This document shows, piece after piece, positions 28,390-36,600 of a stretch of 49,082 bases of DNA (positions are counted from its first letter, which is position 1; the number at the start of each line of letters is the position of its first letter). This DNA is from Desulfovibrio sp. (lineage in GTDB: Bacteria; Desulfobacterota; Desulfovibrionia; Desulfovibrionales; Desulfovibrionaceae): the NCBI GenBank assembly GCA_017528345.1, contig JAFXOX010000054.1, positions 1 through 49,082 of the forward strand, written 5' to 3'. Under the pieces are notes generated by a model. That model was given only the letters and a program-made list of their open reading frames with translations. It was not told the DNA's origin and searched no databases. Position numbers and translations under genes: made by a program.

Positions 28390-28433
28390 AAGGAGAGGAG
28401 GCGGTACTGCCTATTCGGGCAGCACTGGAAATC
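28390..28433 (+). promoter_or_regulatory. Shine-Dalgarno plus spacer hairpin before relA/spoT
   Basis: A strong AAGGAGAGGAGG (28390-28401) lies 32 nt before the ATG. Between them GGTACTGCC (28403-28411) pairs with GGCAGCACT (28418-28426), one mismatch and one wobble, around TATTCG. When folded, the Shine-Dalgarno would be about eight unpaired bases from the ATG. An alternative is initiation at an in-frame CTG at 28407, adding nine residues. Confidence 0.55.
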
Positions 28434-30599
28434 ATGATCCGTATTCAGCAAATTCTCGACACCTTTACCAGTAAGAACCCCGGTGGGGATCTTGCACTGA
28501 TTCAGAAGGCCTATGTTTTTGCGGCAGCTTATCACGAGGGGCAGACCAGGCTTTCTGGAGAGCCCTATCTTTCTCATCCTTTGGCTGTCGCCTATACCCT
28601 GGCCAATATGGGATTTGATGCGCCGACTATTGCTGCGGGTCTTTTGCATGACACCGTGGAGGATACCAAGGCAGGTATAGAAGATATTGATGCCGAATTC
28701 GGGGAAGAAGTGGCTGATATCGTGGACGGCGTCACCAAGATCAGCACCATTACCTTTGAGAACCGAGAGGAGGCTCAGGCTGAGAATATCAGAAAAATGA
28801 TTCTCGCCATGAGCCACGACATGCGTGTTCTTATGGTCAAGCTTGCCGACCGCCTGCACAATATGTCGACGCTCGATTTCCAGAAGACCTATAAACAGCA
28901 GCGCATTGCCCGCGAGACCATGGATATCTATGCGCCTCTGGCCAATCGTCTGGGCCTTTATATTCTCAAACGCGATCTGGAGGATTTGAGCTTTAAATAC
29001 CTGATGCCTGATATTTTTAATCAGATCGACTCGTGGCTAGAAAAGCATCAGGTGGTAGAAAAAAATATCATTGATAAAGTTGTCAATCTCATTCGTGATC
29101 TTCTGGAGACCAATAATGTCAAAGGATCGGTCTACGGACGGATCAAGCATAAATACAGCATCTACAAGAAAATGCAGTCACAATCGCTCACCCTTGATGA
29201 GATGCACGACATTATGGCCTTCCGGGTGCTTGTCAAGGATATTCGCGATTGCTACGCGGTGCTTGGGCTTGTGCACTCGCAGTGGAAGCCTGTGCACGGA
29301 CGTTTCAAGGACTATATTTCCATGCCCAAGGCCAATGGCTATCAGAGTTTGCATACCACAGTCATTGGACCGGAAGCCGAGCGTATTGAAATACAGATTC
29401 GCACGGAAGAGATGCACCGACAGGCCGAGCACGGTGTTGCTGCGCACTGGCTTTACAAGGAAAAGGGACGCGTTAATTCCAAGGACTTGGAACAGTTTTC
29501 CTGGCTCAGGGAAATTTTTGAGCGGCAGGGTGGCGAGGCCGATTCCAAGGAATTCATGCAGTCTTTGAAAATGGATCTCTTCAAGGATGAGGTTTACGTC
29601 TATACACCGAGAGGTGATGTCAAGGAATTGCCTGAAGGCGCGACCCCACTTGATTTTGCTTTTCAGATTCATTCCAAAGTCGGAGCCCACTGTGCCGGTG
29701 CCAAGATCAATGACCGGCTTATGCCCTTGAATACGGAGTTGAAGAATGGCGATCTTGTGGAGATCATCACAGATCCCAATCGCAATCCCAACCGCGACTG
29801 GCTCGCCATGGTTAAGACCGCCAAGGCGAGAAGCTATATTCAGCGTTATCTGCGCACTGAAGAGCGTTCCCGAGCTGTGCGTCTCGGACATGAAATTCTT
29901 GAAAAAGAAGGTCGCAAGCTCAATCTGAATGCAGCCAAGGCCCTTAAGGCTGGCCATTTTACTCTGGTGGCCCAGGATCTGAAATTCGACAGCGTGGAAG
30001 ACCTTGTGGCCTCGGTGGGGTATGGGCAGATCACGGCAAGACGAGTGCTCAATCGTCTTTATGCGGTCATGCATCCGGAAAATGTTGGCAGCCAGAGTAT
30101 ACAACAGACAGTGGCGCCCAAAGAGGTAAAAGAATCTGGCCGTAAAAAGGACGGCGTGAGTATCTCGGGTGTTGATGGTGTGCTTATGCGCTTTGCCCAA
30201 TGCTGTAATCCCGTACCAGGCGATGCCATTGTGGGGTATATCAGCCGCGGTGTGGGAATTACTGTCCATCGGCGAGACTGTCCCAATGTGGCCAATATGG
30301 AGCTGGAGCGGCTCATTAACGTCTACTGGGATGGGGAAGAGGAAAAACCCTACGAAGCAGGTATTTTTGTCATCGCCAAAAACGAGCATGGGGTCCTTGC
30401 CAATATTGCGCAGGCCATTGCCCGCAATGAGGTCAATATTTCGGGGCTGACCATGAGTTCCACCGTGGATGGGCGTGCGAAACTGAACATTCAGGTGGAA
30501 GTGCGCGATGCCACTCAACTGTATAAGCTTATAGAAGATGTCCGGGCCATGCCGGCTGTGCTTGAAGTGATCAGGGAGAGCGAAAGCAATGATCTTTAA
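28434..30599 (+). CDS. spoT: Bifunctional (p)ppGpp synthetase/hydrolase, RelA/SpoT family
   Basis: 721 aa. The HD hydrolase domain shows SHPLAVAYTLANMG, GLLHDTVEDT and VKLADRLHNM. The synthetase domain has FKDYISMPKANGYQSLHTT and QIRTEEMHRQAEHGVAAHW. Then come a TGS domain (VYVYTPRGDVKELPEGATPLDFAF), a helical part, a zinc/CC-type segment (MRFAQCCNPVPGDAIVGYISRGVGITVHRRDC, described in parts) and an ACT domain at the end. Both catalytic halves look intact, so it probably makes and degrades the alarmone. It lies behind the PTS EIIA gene; EIIA-type control of SpoT is known for Ntr proteins elsewhere, which makes this adjacency suggestive. Confidence 0.97.
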   Translation: MIRIQQILDTFTSKNPGGDLALIQKAYVFAAAYHEGQTRLSGEPYLSHPLAVAYTLANMGFDAPTIAAGLLHDTVEDTKAGIEDIDAEFGEEVADIVDGVTKISTITFENREEAQAENIRKMILAMSHDMRVLMVKLADRLHNMSTLDFQKTYKQQRIARETMDIYAPLANRLGLYILKRDLEDLSFKYLMPDIFNQIDSWLEKHQVVEKNIIDKVVNLIRDLLETNNVKGSVYGRIKHKYSIYKKMQSQSLTLDEMHDIMAFRVLVKDIRDCYAVLGLVHSQWKPVHGRFKDYISMPKANGYQSLHTTVIGPEAERIEIQIRTEEMHRQAEHGVAAHWLYKEKGRVNSKDLEQFSWLREIFERQGGEADSKEFMQSLKMDLFKDEVYVYTPRGDVKELPEGATPLDFAFQIHSKVGAHCAGAKINDRLMPLNTELKNGDLVEIITDPNRNPNRDWLAMVKTAKARSYIQRYLRTEERSRAVRLGHEILEKEGRKLNLNAAKALKAGHFTLVAQDLKFDSVEDLVASVGYGQITARRVLNRLYAVMHPENVGSQSIQQTVAPKEVKESGRKKDGVSISGVDGVLMRFAQCCNPVPGDAIVGYISRGVGITVHRRDCPNVANMELERLINVYWDGEEEKPYEAGIFVIAKNEHGVLANIAQAIARNEVNISGLTMSSTVDGRAKLNIQVEVRDATQLYKLIEDVRAMPAVLEVIRESESNDL

Positions 30600-30613
30600 G
30601 CCGGGTTTGCGTT

Positions 30614-31252
30614 GTGTGTGCTGAGCTGATACCTTTGGTTAGCTGTGACAATCCCCACACAACCGAGCAGATTGTTCGGCGCAGCCGTTTTTTGGCGCAG
30701 AGCTGTCATGTTGGCAATCTCAATCTGGGCAGAGCTTTTGTCGAGCAGATTCGTGCGCAATCACCAGATGCCACCCATCACTGCTGGGCCTGTGTCGGTG
30801 GGCATGCCAACGATGCCGGGCATGCCCAGGCCTCTGATGACGGAGAACCGCATGGAACGGCAGGTCGTCCCATGCTGCAGATTCTTCTGCACTCGGGGAT
30901 CAGTCATGTCTGCGTGGTCGTCACTCGGTGGTTTGGTGGTGTCAAGCTGGGTACAGGTGGCCTGGTGCGGGCCTATCAGGATGCTGTGCGCCAAAACCTT
31001 CAGGATCTGCCAGTGGGGGAATTGCGAGAGATGACAACGCTCGAACTCACCCTTGGCTATAGTCATCTGGAGATGGTCCAGAGAGCTGTGAAAAATCTTG
31101 GCGGCAGTCTTTTGGATTCCACCTATGCCCAGGCCATCAGACTCAGTGTGGAAATTCCCAAAGATCAGGCTAGTGCCTTCCTGGCAACAGTCGGCGATGT
31201 GACCGGCGGCGCCTGTCAGCTGGCAAGTGTGGCCAGCGAGGAGAAAAGCTAA
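30614..31252 (+). CDS. yigZ: YigZ/IMPACT family protein
   Basis: 212 aa, started at GTG 30614; no strong Shine-Dalgarno, and a later start cannot be excluded. The UPF0029/Impact N-terminal domain is clear: SRFLAQSCHVGN, THHCWACVGG, ASDDGEPHGTAGRPML and VVVTRWFGGVKLGTGGLVRAY. The C-terminal ferredoxin-like half (TLELTLGYSHLEMVQRAVKN) is present. Bacterial YigZ binds nucleic acid and has been linked to translation control; its cellular task is not settled. hypD begins immediately after its stop codon, so the two are coupled. Confidence 0.93.
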   Translation: MCAELIPLVSCDNPHTTEQIVRRSRFLAQSCHVGNLNLGRAFVEQIRAQSPDATHHCWACVGGHANDAGHAQASDDGEPHGTAGRPMLQILLHSGISHVCVVVTRWFGGVKLGTGGLVRAYQDAVRQNLQDLPVGELREMTTLELTLGYSHLEMVQRAVKNLGGSLLDSTYAQAIRLSVEIPKDQASAFLATVGDVTGGACQLASVASEEKS

Positions 31253-32344
31253 GTGAATGCCGAAGAACGGGGAAAAGATCCGGTTCTCTGTCGTACGTTG
31301 CTCAAGCGGCTACAGGAGTTGCTGGGGGATCGCAAGCTGCGTTTCATGGAAGTCTGCGGTACCCACACCGTGGCCATCTTTCAAAGTGGTCTGGCTCGGC
31401 TTCTGCCGGCCAATCTCACTCATCTCTCAGGACCTGGCTGCCCGGTCTGTGTGACTCATGACAGTGAAGTCGCAGCTTTTCTCGAGCTTGCTCAGAAGCC
31501 CGAGGTGATTCTGGCTACATTTGGTGATCTTTTGCGAGTACCTGGCCCTGAAGGCCAAAGCCTGAAGCACGCAAGAGCCAATGGCTGTGCCATCAGCATA
31601 GTCTATTCGCCCATGGAGGCTTTGACGCTTGCAGAGGCCCATCCCGAAAAAACTGTTGTTTTTCTTGGCATAGGTTTTGAGACAACAGCGCCGACGGTTG
31701 CCGCAACCCTGCTTTTGGCACGGGAGCGAAAACTGTGCAATTTTACCGTGCTTTCTCTGCATAAGCTTGTACCACCTGTCCTCAAAGCGTTGCTTGACGA
31801 TGCGGCCTGCCAGGTCGACGCCTTTCTTCTGCCAGGTCATGTCTCGACAGTTATTGGTCTTGCCCCGTATGCTTTTTTACCTCGTGATTACGGAGTTCCC
31901 GGCGTTGTTTCAGGTTTTGAGCCGGCAGATATCCTCCTTGCCCTCTGTGAGCTTGTGAAAGCGCATAAAGAACGTACGCCCTGTGTGCGCAATGCCTATC
32001 CTCGAGGCGTTGCCGATACTGGCAATCCCCGTGCCTGCGCTTTGCTTGAACAGGTTTTTGAGCCCAAGGATGCTCTCTGGCGTGGGCTTGGGCGGATTGC
32101 CGAAAGTGGTCTCGCTATCAGAAAAGTGTTTGCCGATTTTGACGCAAGCGTGCGTTTTGACCTGACCCTCAGGGAGGTTAAGCCCATAGCCGGCTGTCGT
32201 TGCGGAGATGTCCTTAAAGGTGCCATTACACCAGCCAAATGTCCGCTCTTTGGCAAACGCTGCACGCCACAAGCGCCAGTGGGACCGTGTATGGTGTCCA
32301 CAGAGGGTAGCTGCGCTGCCTGGTATAAGTACGCCGGACTATAG
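31253..32344 (+). CDS. hypD: Hydrogenase maturation protein HypD
   Basis: 363 aa from GTG 31253, directly after the yigZ stop and with GAGGAG nine bases upstream. Conserved motifs: MEVCGTHTVAI, LSGPGCPVCVT, GFETTAPTVA, LPGHVSTVIG and the [4Fe-4S] segment GCRCGDVL, ..., KCPLFGKRC, ... GPCMVSTEGSCAAWYKY. HypD with HypC carries the Fe(CN)2(CO) unit to [NiFe]-hydrogenase large subunits. hypC is not next to it; hypE follows 49 nt later. All family cysteines I know appear present. Confidence 0.97.
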   Translation: MNAEERGKDPVLCRTLLKRLQELLGDRKLRFMEVCGTHTVAIFQSGLARLLPANLTHLSGPGCPVCVTHDSEVAAFLELAQKPEVILATFGDLLRVPGPEGQSLKHARANGCAISIVYSPMEALTLAEAHPEKTVVFLGIGFETTAPTVAATLLLARERKLCNFTVLSLHKLVPPVLKALLDDAACQVDAFLLPGHVSTVIGLAPYAFLPRDYGVPGVVSGFEPADILLALCELVKAHKERTPCVRNAYPRGVADTGNPRACALLEQVFEPKDALWRGLGRIAESGLAIRKVFADFDASVRFDLTLREVKPIAGCRCGDVLKGAITPAKCPLFGKRCTPQAPVGPCMVSTEGSCAAWYKYAGL

Positions 32345-32393
32345 TGGAATCCCCAGAGCTTGCTTGGCGTAGACGAAAACACAAAGGAGAATC

Positions 32394-33398
32394 ATGGCTG
32401 ATCATCTTCTACTGGATGCTGGCAGTGGGGGCCTGGCCTCACAGAGGCTCATTCATGACTATTTTATTCAGGCTTTTGGCAATCCCATTCTCAATGTCAT
32501 GGATGATGCCGCATTGCTTGAAGGCTTCCACGGCAAGATGGCCATGAGTACCGATTCCTACACCGTGACCCCACTTTTTTTCCCGGGTGGCAGCATAGGT
32601 ACCCTTGCCGTACATGGTACCGTCAACGATGTTTCTATGCTGGGGGCAAGACCCAGATATTTGAGTTGTGCCGTTATGCTTGAAGAAGGTCTTGAGCTTG
32701 AGAAGCTTAAGCGGGTCGTCTGGGATATGGGGGAAGCGGCAAGGAAGGCGGGGGTTCTCATTGTCACGGGTGATACCAAGGTCGTGCCCAGAGGCGGTTG
32801 TGATGAGATCTTTATTACCACCACAGGCCTTGGAGAGATTCTGGTTCCCAATCCCCCCTCAGGTCACGCGGCGAAGCCTGGTGACGTCATTTTGGTCAGT
32901 GGCTCACTCGGGGATCATGGTCTTACGATTATGGCTGCCCGTGAAGATTTACCCTTTGTCAGTGATGTCCGTTCAGATTCGGCACCCTTGAACGGGCTTG
33001 TAGAGGCTCTGCTTGCTGACTGTCAGGTCCATGTGCTGCGTGACCCCACACGTGGAGGCTTTGCCACAACCCTCAATGAAATCGCCAAACAGTCAAAGGT
33101 TGGTATGAGAATACGCGAAAACGATCTGCCGATTCACGAAAGTGTGCGTAGCGGCTGTTCGTTTATGGGCCTTGATCCGCTCTATCTCGCCAATGAAGGG
33201 AAATGTTTGTGTTTTGTGCCGGAGGCTGAGGCCGAAAAGGCTCTGCAGATCATGCGTTCTTCACCTTTTGGCGGGGAAGCAGCCATTGTTGGCTGTGTGC
33301 AGGAGGATCCCTCTGCGCGCGTTGTGTTAGAAACAGCCATTGGCGGTGAACGCCTCCTTGGTATGCTTGAGGGCGCACAGCTTCCAAGGATCTGCTAA
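32394..33398 (+). CDS. hypE: Hydrogenase maturation protein HypE
   Basis: 334 aa; AAGGAG lies five bases before ATG 32394. A PurM/AIR-synthase-like ATP-binding protein: LDAGSGGLASQRLIHDYF, FFPGGSIGTLAVHGTVNDVSM, TGDTKVVPRG, RDPTRGGFATTLNEIA. It ends in PRIC, the C-terminal cysteine that HypE carbamoylates (via HypF) and dehydrates to thiocyanate as the CN ligand donor. With HypD this gives part of the [NiFe]-hydrogenase assembly line; hypA, B, C and F are elsewhere. Convergent with livH, with only seven bases between stops. Confidence 0.97.
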   Translation: MADHLLLDAGSGGLASQRLIHDYFIQAFGNPILNVMDDAALLEGFHGKMAMSTDSYTVTPLFFPGGSIGTLAVHGTVNDVSMLGARPRYLSCAVMLEEGLELEKLKRVVWDMGEAARKAGVLIVTGDTKVVPRGGCDEIFITTTGLGEILVPNPPSGHAAKPGDVILVSGSLGDHGLTIMAAREDLPFVSDVRSDSAPLNGLVEALLADCQVHVLRDPTRGGFATTLNEIAKQSKVGMRIRENDLPIHESVRSGCSFMGLDPLYLANEGKCLCFVPEAEAEKALQIMRSSPFGGEAAIVGCVQEDPSARVVLETAIGGERLLGMLEGAQLPRIC

Positions 33399-33405
33399 GA
33401 TTTAC

Positions 33406-34311
33406 TTAGAATTTATCTGCCGTGCGTTCTCCGAGAATGCCGGTTGGACGAATGATCAAAATGACAATGAGCACAAAGAAGGCAATGGCATCCTTCCAGG
33501 CCATGGAAATATAGCCTGAAGCAAGAGCCTCAATGACGCCAAGCAAAAAACCGCCGAGCATGGCGCCCGGAATATTGCCGATACCTCCAAGGATAGCAGC
33601 AATAAAGGCCTTAAGGCCATAGCCCCAGCCCATGGTGAAATCAATCTGTCCATAGTAAATGCCGACCATCAGGCCCGCAATGCCGCCAAGACCAGGACCT
33701 ATTAAAAAGACAAGAGATATGATTTTGTCGACATTGATGCCCACAAGACGGGCAGCTCCCTGATCCATAGCGACTGCTCTGATAGCTGCGCCGGTGCGCG
33801 TTTTTTGAATAAAGGCCCAGAGGCAGAGCATAAGCAGAACGCTTGCGGCAATGATGAGAAAACGCACGCCGGGAAAGGTCATGCCAAAGAGGGTAATCGT
33901 AAAGGAAGGTCTGAGAAAATCTGGGAAAACGTAGACTCTGGGCTCATAGATGAGCATGATGGCGTTCTGAAAAAAAATGGAAGCGCCAAGGGCTGAGACA
34001 ACAGCAGACAAGCGATCAGCATGGCGGAGAGGCCTGTAGGCTGTACGTTCAAGCAGATAACCCACGAGTGCGGTGAGCAGGCCAACCATGAGAAATACGA
34101 GCAGGATGGCACAGGAGAGAGGAAGGATGCCAGCTATGCCGTAGCTGACGAGCATGGTCAGCCCGAGGTAGGCACCAATGGTGAAGAGATCTCCATGGGC
34201 AAAGTTGATCAGCTTGAGCACACCATAGACCATGGTGTAGCCAAGAGCCACAAGCGCATAAATGCCGCCTACCGCAAGACCGTTGAGAAGCTGTTGAAAG
34301 AATTGTTCCAT
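33406..34311 (-). CDS. livH: Branched-chain amino acid ABC transporter permease LivH
   Basis: 301 aa hydrophobic permease: LLNGLAVGGIYALVALGYTMVYGVLKLINFAHGD (in parts) at the N-terminus is diagnostic, then QKTRTGAAIRAVAMD, the EAA-like loop of LivH, and IILIIRPTGILGERTADKF at the end. About eight membrane segments. It would pair with LivM, LivG and LivF. None of these follows: the next gene is convergent hypE. Upstream, livK is separated from it by 480 nt containing a hairpin and element copy B. Confidence 0.96.
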   Translation of the reverse strand: MEQFFQQLLNGLAVGGIYALVALGYTMVYGVLKLINFAHGDLFTIGAYLGLTMLVSYGIAGILPLSCAILLVFLMVGLLTALVGYLLERTAYRPLRHADRLSAVVSALGASIFFQNAIMLIYEPRVYVFPDFLRPSFTITLFGMTFPGVRFLIIAASVLLMLCLWAFIQKTRTGAAIRAVAMDQGAARLVGINVDKIISLVFLIGPGLGGIAGLMVGIYYGQIDFTMGWGYGLKAFIAAILGGIGNIPGAMLGGFLLGVIEALASGYISMAWKDAIAFFVLIVILIIRPTGILGERTADKF

Positions 34312-34320
34312 AGCAGATCA

Positions 34321-34337
34321 CCCCGCGTTTAGCGGGG
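34321..34337 (-). promoter_or_regulatory. Hairpin covering the livH ribosome-binding site
   Basis: CCCCGC-GTTTA-GCGGGG is a perfect 6-bp stem; on the minus strand its second arm leads into GGGGTGATCTGCT before livH ATG, so the arm overlaps the probable Shine-Dalgarno. On the plus strand it is followed by TTTTTG, so it could instead be a terminator. Its loop resembles the right-end hairpin of the element copies. Confidence 0.5.
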
Positions 34338-34347
34338 TTTTTGTTAT

Positions 34348-34663
34348 TCAACACGCCATAAAAGTCCGCCTGAGAGGCACGGGGATATACGGCGCATCTT
34401 TCCTGGCATTGCCTTGTCTTTTACCTTTCCTGCCGTAAACTGTTCTCTGGCGGCTGGGCAAGCCGTGTCAGCCTGTGAGAGAGGGAAACCTGGGTAAAAT
34501 AGCGGTTTGGTTCAAAGCCGAACCGTCCCCACAGGGGAACGTAAAGGCAAAAACCAAGCCCATCTTCCTCTGGTCAGTCTAGTTGCCACAGGAACTCGAG
34601 GGTTGCAGGTGTAAGCCTGCCTCCGTTAGGAGTTCCCCGACTTGAGGCGGGGAAATTTGTCAA
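34348..34663 (+). mobile_element. Copy B of the miniature IS200/IS605-type element
   Basis: Left flank TTAT (34344-34347). The left end carries ACACGCCATAAAA and GGATATACGGCGCA. The TnpB tail reads SLAAGQAVSACERG, the best preserved of the four. A/C-rich middle, right hairpin CCCCGACTTGAGGCGGGG (34635-34652), then TCAA (34660-34663). No transposase. Lies between livK and livH. Confidence 0.78.
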
Positions 34664-34691
34664 GAGTATAACCGAAGAGAGTACGGCAAAG

Positions 34692-34713
34692 GGGAGAGCA
34701 AGCTTGCTCTCCC
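34692..34713. terminator. Perfect 22-bp palindrome downstream of livK
   Basis: GGGAGAGCAAG followed by its exact complement; only moderate T content follows on either strand (GGTCTTTG on plus, CCCTTTGCC on minus). It lies about 75 nt after the livK stop and probably ends the livK transcript or stabilises its 3' end. Confidence 0.5.
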
Positions 34714-34788
34714 GGTCTTTGTGAGGGCAGCATTCTTCCCAGAAGGGGAGAGCGAGCCCAAAACAACGTACGTCAAACCAGACAGGCC

Positions 34789-35898
34789 TTATTCGGCCTG
34801 CAGGATGAAGTGTCCGTTTTCATCCACAACATAGGTCCTGTAGAATTTGCCTACGCGATCGCCCTTGGCATCAAAACCCAGTTCTCCTGAAAATCCCTGA
34901 ACACCTGAGAGCTTATGGAGATAGCTGGCAATATCTTCGGGTTTTGTCTGTCCTGCGGTAAAGGCGTTTTCCAGGGCTTTGAAGGCATCGCCTGCAAGCA
35001 CGGCCCAGACTGAGACTGGCACAGCATTGTATTTTGCCTTATAGGCCGCCAGAAAGTCTTTGGCCGCCTTGGAGTCAAGATCCTGAGGCAAAGGCGGACT
35101 GACAAAAAAATAGCCATGGGCTGCAGCGTTGCCAGCTATCTTGACTAGGTCCTGATGATTGGCGGCATCTCCGCCCATCATCGGCACATTCCAGCCCATT
35201 TCCTTCTTTTGTCTGAGCAGCATACCTGTTTCCGGATAGTAGCCAGTGAAAAAGACAAGATCTGGTCCGGCAGACTTAAGTTTGGTCAAAATGGCATTGT
35301 AATCACGCTCGCCAGGAGTCAGTGCATCGAAGAAAATGACTTCAATGCCGGCTTTTTTCAACTCTGCACGGCTCTCTTCGGCAAGTCCCTTAGCGTAGGA
35401 AGAGTTGTCGTGAAGCAGCGCAATTTTTTTATAGCCGCCTTTGACAATGGCCTGAGCTGCTGCCTGACCTTGGGCGTCGTCTCTCGGGCAGGTGCGGAAA
35501 AAGAGAGGCAGACCCTTTTCAGTAAGACGCACACTGGTTGAGCCTGTGCCGATTTGTACAATGCCCGACTCATCGAGAATGTTCTGACTTGCTTCGGTAA
35601 CAGCTGAGCCATATGTGCCAATGACGGCAACAACGTCAGCAGAAGCTAGTTTTTGCGCAGCCAAGGCCGCTGTGCGGGGGTCGCCGGCGTCGTCTTCCAC
35701 AACCAGCTCAATGGTTTCACCGTTGATGCCTCCTTGCTTGTTTCGCTCGTCAACGAGCAGGGTGACGATATTTTTCATGTCTTGACCCTCGGATGCCCAC
35801 TTACCAGTCAGCGGGCACATGACACCTACTTTGATGGCAGAAAATGCCGGGGTAGACAAGAAACAGACAAGCAGCAGGGCAAGAAATCCTTTGTTCAT
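34789..35898 (-). CDS. livK: Branched-chain amino acid ABC transporter substrate-binding protein
   Basis: 369 aa from ATG 35898. Signal peptide MNKGFLALLLVCFLSTPAFSA, then the LivJ/LivK-type periplasmic binding fold: IKVGVMCPLTGKWASEGQDM, VVAVIGTYGSAVTEASQNI, FFRTCPRDDAQGQAAA, KKIALLHDNSSYAKGLAEES. Ligand could be leucine/isoleucine/valine or another amide or amino acid; binding residues cannot be assigned here. It is on the minus strand upstream of livH but cut off from it by element copy B and a palindrome. Confidence 0.95.
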   Translation of the reverse strand: MNKGFLALLLVCFLSTPAFSAIKVGVMCPLTGKWASEGQDMKNIVTLLVDERNKQGGINGETIELVVEDDAGDPRTAALAAQKLASADVVAVIGTYGSAVTEASQNILDESGIVQIGTGSTSVRLTEKGLPLFFRTCPRDDAQGQAAAQAIVKGGYKKIALLHDNSSYAKGLAEESRAELKKAGIEVIFFDALTPGERDYNAILTKLKSAGPDLVFFTGYYPETGMLLRQKKEMGWNVPMMGGDAANHQDLVKIAGNAAAHGYFFVSPPLPQDLDSKAAKDFLAAYKAKYNAVPVSVWAVLAGDAFKALENAFTAGQTKPEDIASYLHKLSGVQGFSGELGFDAKGDRVGKFYRTYVVDENGHFILQAE

Positions 35899-36049
35899 CA
35901 CATTCTCGGCACGTAAACCCCATTGTCAGGGAGGAAATGCCGCCTCCTGTGTTTTTCCGTTGTTGCAGGACCATCTCTTTCTCGCTTTTTATGTCATTGC
36001 GCGTAAAGCGGGAGAAAAGAACGTCTCAGAAGATAAGGCCGTCAAGAGG

Positions 36050-36076
36050 AGCTGACTCTTAATCAGTTGGTTCGGG
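36050..36076 (+). repeat. 27-nt fragment of tRNA-Lys
   Basis: Exact copy of the tRNA-Lys anticodon arm and variable region (from AGCTGACTCTTAATCAG to TTCGGG), with weaker similarity (AGAG) just upstream. It lies 238 nt before the intact tRNA, same orientation. It could be an old attachment-site duplication or a decayed tandem tRNA copy. The rest of 35899-36287 holds no gene I can support. Confidence 0.8.
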
Positions 36077-36287
36077 AATTCCGAAAGAAGACGGCGAGGC
36101 AAGACCAGGAACACATACGTCATGGAAAAAAAGTATTTTACGGTAAAAGTGGCATATAGGCAATGGTGAAGCGTTTTTACATCCCGTTTCTTTTGTGACT
36201 CAGCACAGCCATCTTTGTGTCGGCTTTGAAAAATAAAAAAATTGTTTGACAAGACATAGGCTTGGGCGTAGAAGGCAATTCAAGCAC

Positions 36288-36363
<76 letters not shown>

Positions 36364-36375
36364 GAATTGCAAAAC

Positions 36376-36400
36376 AAGCCCTCTTTTGAGGGCTTTTTTT
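36376..36400 (+). terminator. Terminator after tRNA-Lys
   Basis: AAGCCCTC-TTTT-GAGGGCTT followed by more T; classic intrinsic terminator 13 nt after the CCA. Confidence 0.92.
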
Positions 36401-36420
36401 GTGCCCAATTTTTTTCTGAA

Positions 36421-36450
36421 AACCCCGCTGATTGGATTGTCAGCGGGGTT
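36421..36450. terminator. Second hairpin terminator between tRNA-Lys and the TSUP gene
   Basis: Perfect 11-bp stem AACCCCGCTGA/TCAGCGGGGTT with an 8-nt loop, followed by TCTTCTTTCT on plus. May back up the tRNA terminator. The TSUP gene ends at 36601 on the opposite strand. Confidence 0.75.
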
Positions 36451-36600
36451 TCTTCTTTCTTCTCGGAATGCTTTCGGCATCACCTCAGGAATAGCCCACA
36501 GACAAAAATTGCGGTATACTTGACGGTAAGAACTTTGCGAGGAATGCACAGAAGCAATGATACTGTCATTTTGTGCAATACGTTGAAATTGTGGGAATTT

